The notes beneath the pieces are model-generated. The model made no database searches and was not told the origin of the DNA. It worked only from the letters and a program-made list of their open reading frames with translations. Of a stretch of DNA of 9,495 bases, positions 1 to 6,006 are shown piece after piece. The translations under genes were made by a program, and so were the position numbers. How positions within the stretch are numbered: position 1 is the first letter of the stretch; each line of letters begins with the position of its first letter. The stretch comes from Gammaproteobacteria bacterium (lineage in GTDB: Bacteria > Pseudomonadota > Gammaproteobacteria > Xanthomonadales > Xanthomonadaceae), in the NCBI GenBank assembly GCA_012510865.1, contig JAAZHF010000390.1:1-9495 (forward strand), in the 5' to 3' direction.

Positions 1-2
1 AC

Positions 3-797
3 CTGGGCGGCGTGTTCGGGACCGGCGAGCTGGGCTGGATCTCGGTGCCGTTCACCGTGTTCGCGACGGTGGGCATCATCAACGCCATCAACATGGTCGA
101 CGGCGCCGACGGCCTGGCCGGGCTGCTGGTGTCGGCCTGCCTGGTGATGCTGGCCGCGGCGGCCGTGTACGCGGGGAATCCCCCGCTGGCCAACATCTCG
201 CTGTCGATCGCCGGGGTGGTGTTCGCCTTCCTGCTCTACAACATGCGCTTCCCGTGGCAGCCGCGGGCCAGGACGTTCATGGGCAACGCCGGCAGCGCCT
301 GGCTGGGCCTGGTCGTGGCCTGGGTGGTGTTCCGCCTGACCCAGAACTCCGGCCATCCGGTGAACCCGGTGCTCGCGCTGTGGCTGATCCCGGTCCCGAT
401 CATGGACTGCCTGGTGCTGAGCGTGCGCCGCGTGCGCGAGGGGCGCTCGCCGTTCGCGGCCGGCCGCGACCACATCCACCACTTCATGCAGGACGCCGGC
501 TTCGGCCCCACGCAGGCCGCGGTGGCGCTGGCCGGCTTCAGCCTGTGCACGGGCCTGGTCGCCGGCCAGCTGATGCGGCTGGACGTGCCCAACACCCTGA
601 TCCTCGCCGGGTTCCTGGCGCTGTGCGTGGGCTGGTACGCGCTCAGCCGCAACCGCGCGGCGACCCTGCGCCTGTTCTCCGCGCTGCGCGCGCTGCCGCT
701 GTTCGGCCCGCTGCCGGAGGCCGTCGCGCGCCGCGTGGCCGGTGCCGTCGAATCCGCCGTCGAGGACGAGCGCGAGCGCTTACGCGACGCGGCCTGA
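3..797 (+). CDS. wecA: WecA-type undecaprenyl-phosphate GlcNAc-1-phosphate transferase, 3' part (5' end outside window)
   Basis: The reading frame is open from the left edge (codon phase begins at base 3) to TGA at 795-797, so the N-terminal part is missing. Visible are the NAINMVDGADGLAG motif of the MraY/WecA polyprenyl-phosphate phosphosugar transferase family (Asp codons at 99 and 108), the cytoplasmic-loop motif FMGNAGS (276-296) and the HIHH motif (471-482) typical of WecA rather than MraY. Hydrophobic segments between the motifs fit a multi-spanning inner-membrane protein. The family transfers GlcNAc-1-phosphate to undecaprenyl phosphate, starting O-antigen or other surface-glycan synthesis. 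The FMG motif carries Asn where, as I recall, E. coli WecA has Asp. The C-terminal tail is charged, and the fifth codon before the stop is TTA (780-782), a rare codon in such GC-rich DNA. The stop lies 8 bp before a tRNA gene. The family call is firm; exact sugar specificity is not provable here. Confidence 0.88.
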   Translation: MGGVFGTGELGWISVPFTVFATVGIINAINMVDGADGLAGLLVSACLVMLAAAAVYAGNPPLANISLSIAGVVFAFLLYNMRFPWQPRARTFMGNAGSAWLGLVVAWVVFRLTQNSGHPVNPVLALWLIPVPIMDCLVLSVRRVREGRSPFAAGRDHIHHFMQDAGFGPTQAAVALAGFSLCTGLVAGQLMRLDVPNTLILAGFLALCVGWYALSRNRAATLRLFSALRALPLFGPLPEAVARRVAGAVESAVEDERERLRDAA

Positions 798-805
798 GGC
801 TCCAT

Positions 806-892
806 GCCCGGGTGGCGGAATCGGTAGACGCAGGGGACTTAAACTCCCTGGGCCACAGGCCATTGCGGGTTCTCCTCCCGCTCCGGGCACCA
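806..892 (+). tRNA. tRNA-Leu (anticodon UAA), copy 1, with non-canonical T-loop
   Basis: A class II tRNA can be folded by hand. The acceptor stem GCCCGGG (806-812) pairs with TCCGGGC (882-888) with one G-U pair, followed by A and encoded CCA (890-892). The D stem is GCG/CGC (815-817/829-831) with GG in the loop. The anticodon stem is GGGGA/TCCCT (833-837/845-849) around loop CTTAAAC, giving anticodon TAA at 840-842. The long variable arm is GGCC-ACA-GGCC (851-861). The T stem GCGGG/CCCGC (865-869/877-881) closes a loop reading TTCTCCT instead of the near-universal TTC-purine-A pattern, so positions 57 and 58 are pyrimidines. Loop base 38 is C rather than the A of copy 2. All stems are intact, so it may be functional, but the T-loop makes it a candidate specialised or decaying copy. 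Confidence 0.85.
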
Positions 893-950
893 CGTCCCCG
901 CCGGACGCTCGCATTCATCCGCAGGCCGCTTCCGCCGCCTTCATGCGTTG

Positions 951-978
951 GACCGGGATGCGCGCCCCGATCCGGGTC
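951..978. repeat. Imperfect inverted repeat in the spacer between the two tRNA-Leu genes
   Basis: GACCGGGAT (951-959) and ATCCGGGTC (970-978) form an inverted repeat with 8 of 9 pairs and a 10-nt loop. It ends 10 bp before the second tRNA-Leu. There is no T-run after it, so it does not look like an intrinsic terminator. It could be a processing hairpin or chance pairing in GC-rich DNA. The rest of the 96-bp spacer (893-988) shows no gene and no convincing promoter. Confidence 0.3.
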
Positions 979-988
979 CGCGCCACCT

Positions 989-1076
989 GCCCGGGTGGCG
1001 GAACCAGGTATACGCAGGAGACTTAAAATCTTCCGGCCGCGAGGCCATGTGGGTTCGATTCCCACCCCGGGCACCA
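989..1076 (+). tRNA. tRNA-Leu (anticodon UAA), copy 2, canonical
   Basis: A complete class II tRNA. The acceptor stem GCCCGGG (989-995) pairs perfectly with CCCGGGC (1066-1072), followed by A and encoded CCA (1074-1076). The D stem is GCG/CGC (998-1000/1013-1015), with a loop one base longer than in copy 1. The anticodon stem GGAGA/TCTTC (1017-1021/1029-1033, one G-U) holds loop CTTAAAA, anticodon TAA at 1024-1026. The variable arm is GGCC-GCGA-GGCC (1035-1046). The T stem GTGGG/CCCAC (1049-1053/1061-1065) closes the standard loop TTCGATT. It reads the same UUA (and, by wobble, UUG) codons as copy 1, but differs clearly in the D, anticodon, variable and T arms, so the two are not a recent identical duplication. 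Confidence 0.96.
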
Positions 1077-1125
1077 TCGATCCGGCCCGCGCGCGGGGCG
1101 TATGTGATCATTGGCCACGCGCCGC

Positions 1126-1130
1126 AGGGG
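1126..1130 (+). promoter_or_regulatory. Ribosome binding site supporting the ATG start at 1141
   Basis: AGGGG lies 10 nt before the ATG at 1141. The reading frame also allows a TTG start at 1111, but that one has only a distant GGGG run 13 nt upstream, and the added residues are basic and low in complexity. This makes 1141 (or possibly ATG 1153) the better start. Confidence 0.5.
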
Positions 1131-1140
1131 CGCGCCGCCG

Positions 1141-2784
1141 ATGATTCCGCCGATGACCCGTCGCCACCTTGCCTGGATCGCCTGCATCGTCGTGGCGCTT
1201 GCGTCGATCGCGCTCGCGCTCGCCGTGTCGCCGCACTGGTGGTGGCCCGCCGCGGTGGCCGGGGCGCTTTCGCTGCTGGGCCTGGCCGACGTGATGCAGC
1301 GCACCAGCACCCTGAGGCAGCTGTATCCGGTGCTGGCGCACTTCCGCTACGGGCTGGAGTCGGTGGGGCCGGAGATCCGGCAGTACTTCATCGAGCGCGA
1401 CACCGACGAGGTCCCGTTCTCGCGCGAGCAGCGCGCCCTGGTCTACCAGCGCGCCAAGCAGGTGCAGGACACCGTGCCCTTCGGCACGCTGCACGACGTC
1501 TACGGCAGCAGCTACGAGTGGATCAACCATTCCCTGGTGCCCACGCACCTCGAAAGCGCGGACTTCCGCGTGCGCATCGGCGGCGGCGGGCCGGCGCCGC
1601 ACGAGGCCAGCGTGTTCAACATCTCGGCGATGAGCTTCGGCTCGCTGTCGGCGAACGCGATCCGCGCGCTCAACCTGGGCGCGAAGCTGGGCGGCTTCCA
1701 CCATGACACCGGCGAGGGCTCGATCTCGAGCTACCACCGCGAGTACGGCGGCGACCTGGTGTGGGAGATCGGCTCGGGCTATTTCGGCTGCCGCGACGCG
1801 GAGGGCCGCTTCGACCCGGAGCGGTTCGCGGCCAATGCCGCCGACCCGCAGGTCCGGATGATCGAGATCAAGCTGTCGCAGGGCGCGAAGCCCGGCCACG
1901 GCGGGGTGCTGCCGGGCGTCAAGGTGACGCCCGAGATCGCACTGGCGCGCGGGGTCCCGGTGGGCGAGGACTGCGTGTCGCCGGCGCAGCACTCCGCCTT
2001 CGGCTCGCCTCTGGGGCTGCTGGAGTTCGTCGAGCGCCTGCGCAGGCTGGCCGGCGGCAAGCCGGTGGGCTTCAAGCTCGCCATCGGCCATCCCTGGGAG
2101 TGGTTCGCGGTCGCCAAGGCGATGCGCGAGAGCGGGATCATGCCGGACTTCATCGTGGTCGACGGCGCCGAGGGCGGCACCGGCGCGTCACCGGTGGAGT
2201 TCATGAACCATATCGGCGTGCCCATGCAGGAAGCGCTGATGCTGGTGCACAACACCCTGGTCGGGCTGGACCTGCGCGACCGCGTGCGGGTGGCGGCGGC
2301 CGGCAAGATCACCTCGGCCTTCGACATCGCGCGCACGCTCGCGATCGGCGCGGATTTCGTCAACGCCGGCCGCGCCTTCATGTTCGCGCTCGGCTGCATC
2401 CAGTCGCGCAACTGCCACAACGACACCTGCCCGACCGGGATCGCGACCCAGGACCCGCGCCGCTGGAAGCACCTCGACGTCGAGGACAAGGCGCACCGGG
2501 TCGCCAACTACCACCGCAACACCCTGGTCGGCCTGCGCGACCTGCTGTGCGCTGCGGGACTGTCCTCGCCGGCCGCGCTGGGGCCGGAGCACATCGTGCG
2601 CCGGGCGTCGCCGATGCACGTGGCCTCGCTGGCGAAGAGCTTCCAGTTCCTCCAGCCGGGCGAGCTGCTGTCGTCGATCCCCGAGCGGCACGCGGTGTTC
2701 AAGGCGTTCTGGGCGGTGGCGCGGCCGGATACGTTCGCGCCGCCGCCGCGGGTCATGGAGATGCGGGCGTCGAAGTCCCGCTGA
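1141..2784 (+). CDS. Membrane-anchored stand-alone FMN-binding glutamate synthase-domain protein
   Basis: This encodes 547 residues. Two hydrophobic helices (about 9-29 and 34-52) come first, followed by a full glutamate synthase FMN/Fe-S domain. Visible signatures are ISAMSFGSLS (161-170), LSQGAKPGHGG (ending near 255), VDGAEGGTGASP (340-351) and a cysteine cluster CIQSRNCHNDTC (Cys 419, 425, 430; C-x5-C-x4-C) followed by PTGIATQDP, as in the 3Fe-4S cluster of GltB. Canonical GltB (about 1,500 residues) also has an N-terminal glutaminase domain and a C-terminal beta-helix; neither is present. Stand-alone proteins of this size are known as FMN-binding glutamate synthase family proteins, and their true substrate and electron donor are mostly undefined. 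The helices suggest attachment to the inner membrane, perhaps taking electrons from a membrane or ferredoxin partner (inference). No small-subunit gltD gene is adjacent. Its 3' end overlaps the convergent symporter gene. Confidence 0.9.
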   Translation: MIPPMTRRHLAWIACIVVALASIALALAVSPHWWWPAAVAGALSLLGLADVMQRTSTLRQLYPVLAHFRYGLESVGPEIRQYFIERDTDEVPFSREQRALVYQRAKQVQDTVPFGTLHDVYGSSYEWINHSLVPTHLESADFRVRIGGGGPAPHEASVFNISAMSFGSLSANAIRALNLGAKLGGFHHDTGEGSISSYHREYGGDLVWEIGSGYFGCRDAEGRFDPERFAANAADPQVRMIEIKLSQGAKPGHGGVLPGVKVTPEIALARGVPVGEDCVSPAQHSAFGSPLGLLEFVERLRRLAGGKPVGFKLAIGHPWEWFAVAKAMRESGIMPDFIVVDGAEGGTGASPVEFMNHIGVPMQEALMLVHNTLVGLDLRDRVRVAAAGKITSAFDIARTLAIGADFVNAGRAFMFALGCIQSRNCHNDTCPTGIATQDPRRWKHLDVEDKAHRVANYHRNTLVGLRDLLCAAGLSSPAALGPEHIVRRASPMHVASLAKSFQFLQPGELLSSIPERHAVFKAFWAVARPDTFAPPPRVMEMRASKSR

Positions 2785-4045
2785 CGACGCCCACGTCCGG
2801 GGTGCCGTCGAGCCGGTTGACGATCGCGGTCGCGGTCAGGTCGGCGCTGACGTTGCCGACGGTGGAGAACACGTCGGGGATGTTGTCCACCGCCAGCAGC
2901 AGGCCCAGCGGCTCCACCGGCAGGCCCATGGCCTGGGTGACCGGCAGGTTGTTGGTCATGAAGCTGACCTGGCCGGGCAGGCCGACCGAGCCCATGCTGA
3001 TCAGCGCCGACAGCACGATCGCCGTCGCCACCTGCGCGCCGCCGAGCTCGATGCCGTACATCCACGCGATGAAGGTCACCACGCCGATGTACTGGATCGG
3101 GCTGGTGATGCGGAACAGCGACACCGCCATCGGCAGCACCAGCGCGGTCACGTGCAGCGGGTAGCCCAGGCGGGTACGCGCGCAGTCGATCATCGCCGGC
3201 AGCGAGGCCAGCGACGACTGGGTGCTTGCGGCGATCACCTGCGCCGGGAAGATGCCGACCATGAAGCGGCGCACGGGCTCGTTCGCGGCCAGGCGCGCGA
3301 CGCCGTACAGCAGCACGGTGACCATGATGTAGAGCGTGCACAGCAGCAGCACGTACCAGCCGAGCGCGCCCAGCACGGCCATGCCCACGCGCGCGCACAC
3401 CGCCAGCACCAGCGCGAACACGCCCAGCGGCGCCGCCCACAGCACCCAGCGCACGATCACGATCATGGTGTCGGCGATCGCCTGCACCAGCTCGAGCAGG
3501 CGGGCGCGGCGGTCGGCCTCCAGCCGGGTCGCGGCGAAGCCGAAGAACAGCGAGAACACCACCAGCGGCAGCATGGCGTTGGCGGCGGCCGCGGCCAGCG
3601 CGTTGCTGGGGATGACGGTGGTGCTCCACTCGCCGAAGGAGGGCGCGCGGCCGATGACGGTGTCGTCGGCGCCGATGGCCAGGCGGAAGGCATCGACCAG
3701 GGCCTGGTCGCGCGGGACCAGCGACAGCAGGCCCGGGGCGGCGAAGGCGGTGAAGGTGCCCGAGGCGATCAGCAGGACGGCGAACACGGTCATCGCCCGG
3801 CGCGCGGTGCGCCCGGAGGCGGCGGCGTCGGTGGCGGCATTGACGCCCAGCACCACCAGCGCCGCGACCAGCGGCACCACGGTCATCTGCAGGGCGTTGA
3901 GCCACAGGCGGCCGATGGGCTGCACCAGGTCGGCAGCGCGGGCGCCCAGCGCGGGATCGCTCCAGGAGAGGAGGAGCCCGACGATGGCGCCCAGCGCGAG
4001 GGCCAGCAGCACCCGGGCGGCGTTGGAGAGGCGCGGCTTGCTCAT
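2753..4045 (-). CDS. DAACS-family (GltP/SdcS-like) solute:cation symporter with altered substrate and sodium motifs
   Basis: This 430-residue protein has many hydrophobic segments and the dicarboxylate/amino acid:cation symporter layout. HP1 has a serine-rich tip near AASTQSSLASLP (272-283), HP2 has SMGSVGLPG (350-358), and TM8 reads VDNIPDVFSTVGNVSAD (386-402). Aligned by eye with archaeal GltPh, TM8 keeps the two Asp (387, 391), the Asn (398) and the sodium-site Asp (402). The Arg that binds the side-chain carboxylate of acidic substrates (GltPh R397) is Ser394. The TM7 NMDGT motif is replaced by a stretch around FRITSP (311-316). Aspartate/glutamate is therefore an unlikely substrate. From context I infer a dipeptide or other amino-acid derivative released from peptidoglycan. 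It is the last gene of the minus-strand cluster, starting 10 nt after the regulator stop. No strong Shine-Dalgarno is visible, which fits translational coupling. Confidence 0.88.
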   Translation of the reverse strand: MSKPRLSNAARVLLALALGAIVGLLLSWSDPALGARAADLVQPIGRLWLNALQMTVVPLVAALVVLGVNAATDAAASGRTARRAMTVFAVLLIASGTFTAFAAPGLLSLVPRDQALVDAFRLAIGADDTVIGRAPSFGEWSTTVIPSNALAAAAANAMLPLVVFSLFFGFAATRLEADRRARLLELVQAIADTMIVIVRWVLWAAPLGVFALVLAVCARVGMAVLGALGWYVLLLCTLYIMVTVLLYGVARLAANEPVRRFMVGIFPAQVIAASTQSSLASLPAMIDCARTRLGYPLHVTALVLPMAVSLFRITSPIQYIGVVTFIAWMYGIELGGAQVATAIVLSALISMGSVGLPGQVSFMTNNLPVTQAMGLPVEPLGLLLAVDNIPDVFSTVGNVSADLTATAIVNRLDGTPDVGVVSGTSTPASP

Positions 4046-4055
4046 CGCTGGATCA

Positions 4056-4895
4056 TCACTCGATAGGCGCGGCGTTTTCCACCAGCTTGCGCAGGTGGGC
4101 CTCGTCCTCGCACAGCAGCAGGAAGACGAGGTCGAGCAGGTGCTGCAGCGCGGCCTGGTAGAGCAGCAGCTCGACCTGCGGGCGGGCGTCGTGCGCGCTC
4201 ACCAGCAGGGCGATGTCGGCGTGCGCGCGCAGCGCGTTGGCGGTGTGGCGGGTGATGGTGACGACCTTGCCGCCGCGCTTGCGGAACAGGCGCGCGGTCT
4301 GGCACAGCGCGGCCTCCTGGCCGTGCTCGCAGAGCACAAGGAGCACGTCGCCGGGCATGGTCGAGGAGGTGCCGATCGCCATCAGCGCCGGGTCGAAGAG
4401 GTGGATCGCGGTGCGCCCGATGAGCGCCAGCTTGATCGCGATCGCGCGCGCGTACAGGCCGTCGTTGCCGACGCCGATCGAATAGACCTTGCCGGCGGCG
4501 CGGATGGCCCTGGCCACGGCGGCGACGTCGGTGTGGGAATTGAGCGCGCGGGTGACCTCGACCGCTTCGGCCTTGGCCCGCCAAAGCGACTCGGCGAGCA
4601 GCGCGGCGGGGTCGTCGCGCAGGCTGGCGGCGGCCGGCGCGTCCGGGGCGCCCTCGGCCGACTCGCGCCGGGCCAGCGATTCGCCGATGGAGAACTTGAG
4701 GTCGGGATAGCCCTCGAAGCCGAGCTTCTGGCTGAACTTCACCACGCTCGACTGGCTGCTCCCAAGCGCGTTGGCCAGCTGCTGCGAGGAGTAGTCGCGC
4801 AGCAGGTGGGCGTTGTCGAGCATGAAGTCGGCGATGCGCCGCTCGATCGCCGACATCCTGTCGCGCTCGCCGCGGATCTTCGCCAGGGGGGCCAT
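4056..4895 (-). CDS. MurR/RpiR-family transcriptional regulator with degenerate SIS domain
   Basis: Starting at ATG 4895 the protein has 279 residues, the usual RpiR length. The frame stays open upstream, but that stretch lies inside the epimerase gene and is low-complexity shadow sequence. An N-terminal helix-turn-helix (about 35-65; SSQQLANALGSSQSSVVKFSQKLGF) matches the HTH_6 domain. Residues about 130-262 form the SIS domain (VYSIGVGNDGLYARAIAIKL from 137). In MurR-like regulators this domain binds phosphosugars. Here the first binding loop reads GVGNDG with Asp for Ser, and the second, usually S-x-SG-x-T, reads CEHGQE (199-204 region), so a phosphosugar ligand is doubtful. The gene begins 7 nt after the epimerase stop and ends 10 nt before the symporter start. 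It probably controls the operon it sits in through the divergent promoter region at 7398-7552 (inference). Confidence 0.88.
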   Translation of the reverse strand: MAPLAKIRGERDRMSAIERRIADFMLDNAHLLRDYSSQQLANALGSSQSSVVKFSQKLGFEGYPDLKFSIGESLARRESAEGAPDAPAAASLRDDPAALLAESLWRAKAEAVEVTRALNSHTDVAAVARAIRAAGKVYSIGVGNDGLYARAIAIKLALIGRTAIHLFDPALMAIGTSSTMPGDVLLVLCEHGQEAALCQTARLFRKRGGKVVTITRHTANALRAHADIALLVSAHDARPQVELLLYQAALQHLLDLVFLLLCEDEAHLRKLVENAAPIE

Positions 4896-4902
4896 GGCCG
4901 GC

Positions 4903-6006
4903 TCAGGCCACGGGCAGGGGTTCGAGCCCGCGCACGGAGCGGATGCCCAGCCCCGGCGCTTCGCTGATGGCGATCTCGGACTCGTTGAACTCCACGCCGC
5001 CCTCGACCGGGTCGAAGGTGCACAGCGAGGGCCCGTCGAGGTCGACCTTGGTGATCGCACCGGCCTTGGCCACCGCGAGGTGGACCGCCGCCGCGACGCT
5101 GATCGCGGACTCGATCATGCAGCCGATCATGCAGTCCACGCCGTGCACGGCGGCGATGTCGGCGATGCGCACGGCGTTCGAGATGCCGCCGGTCTTCATC
5201 AGCTTGATGTTGATGATGTCGGCGGCGCGGCGCTGGATCAGGTCGATCACCTGGGCCGGGCCGAACACGCTCTCGTCGGCCATCACCGGCGTGTGGACGC
5301 GCTCGGTGACGTACTTCAGGCCCTCGATGTCGCGCGCGGGCACCGGCTGCTCGAGCAGCTCCAGGTGCACGCCGGCGTCCTCGAGCGCGTGGATCGCGAA
5401 CACCGCCTGCTTCGGCGTCCAGCCCTGGTTGGCGTCCAGGCGCAGCAGGGCGCGGCCGTCGACCGCGGCGTGGATCGCCTTGACGCGCTCGATGTCCAGT
5501 CCGATGTCCTTGCCGACCTTGATCTTCAGCGATTCGAAGCCGCGCTCGACCGCGGCCATCGAGTCCGCGACCATCTTGTCGATGTAGTCGACGCTGATGG
5601 TGAGGTCGGTGGTGACCACGGGGTCGCCGCCGCCGCCGAGCATGCGGTAGAGCGGGGCGCCGTACAGCTGCGCCCAGAGGTCGTAGAGCGCGATCTCGAC
5701 CGCCGCCTTTGCGCTGGTGTTGCGCTCCATGGCGGTCTGCACCAGGTGCACGTTGCGGTTGAGGTCGGCGACGTCGCGGCCGATGAGCCGCGGGCCGATG
5801 ACCTTGCCGATGGCCTCGATGATCGAGCCGTGGGTGTCGCCCGTGATGACCGCGGTGGGCGCGGCCTCGCCGTAGCCGATGCGGCCGTCGTCGGTATGGA
5901 TGGTGACGACGATGTCCTCGACCGTGTCGACGGTGCGCAGCGCGGTCTTGAACGGGGTCTTCAGCGGCACCCGCAGCATGCAGAGCCGGATATCGGTGAT
6001 CTTCAT
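4903..6006 (-). CDS. Dipeptide (L-Ala-D/L-Glu) epimerase, enolase superfamily, YkfB/YcjG type
   Basis: The 367-residue protein shows every active-site signature of the muconate-lactonizing subgroup of the enolase superfamily: K161-x-K163 (LKIKVGKD), D191 (RLDANQGW), E219 (LLEQPVP), D244 (MADES) and K268 (NIKLMKTGG). The C-terminal D322-x-D324 (VDLDGP) is the DxD motif that binds the amino group of the dipeptide in L-Ala-D/L-Glu epimerases. As I recall, these fall within a residue or so of the B. subtilis enzyme, whose length is nearly the same. The reaction inverts the C2 of the second residue, turning L-Ala-D-Glu from murein tripeptide into L-Ala-L-Glu that ordinary peptidases can hydrolyse. 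It acts in the cytoplasm; no signal peptide is seen. Its ATG (6006) overlaps the peptidase stop as ATGA, indicating translational coupling. Relatives with other dipeptide preferences exist, so exact specificity is inferred. Confidence 0.93.
   Translation of the reverse strand: MKITDIRLCMLRVPLKTPFKTALRTVDTVEDIVVTIHTDDGRIGYGEAAPTAVITGDTHGSIIEAIGKVIGPRLIGRDVADLNRNVHLVQTAMERNTSAKAAVEIALYDLWAQLYGAPLYRMLGGGGDPVVTTDLTISVDYIDKMVADSMAAVERGFESLKIKVGKDIGLDIERVKAIHAAVDGRALLRLDANQGWTPKQAVFAIHALEDAGVHLELLEQPVPARDIEGLKYVTERVHTPVMADESVFGPAQVIDLIQRRAADIINIKLMKTGGISNAVRIADIAAVHGVDCMIGCMIESAISVAAAVHLAVAKAGAITKVDLDGPSLCTFDPVEGGVEFNESEIAISEAPGLGIRSVRGLEPLPVA

Noticed and set aside
806..1076. tRNA genes as an attachment site of an integrative element
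   Set aside because: No integrase gene and no partial tRNA copy were seen. The second tRNA is full length and folds completely, so it is a gene rather than an att duplicate.
1077..1140. Possible terminator after the second tRNA
   Set aside because: GC-rich pairing is possible near 1085-1100, but there is no stable stem followed by a T-run.
3336..4967. Long plus-strand open frame opposite the symporter and regulator genes
   Set aside because: Composition is typical of an antisense frame in GC-rich DNA, with no recognisable domain, while the opposite strand has clear family motifs.
4896..5060. Upstream extension of the RpiR-type regulator frame
   Set aside because: It overlaps the conserved C-terminus of the epimerase and is Ser/Arg/Pro-rich shadow sequence; the family length fits ATG 4895.
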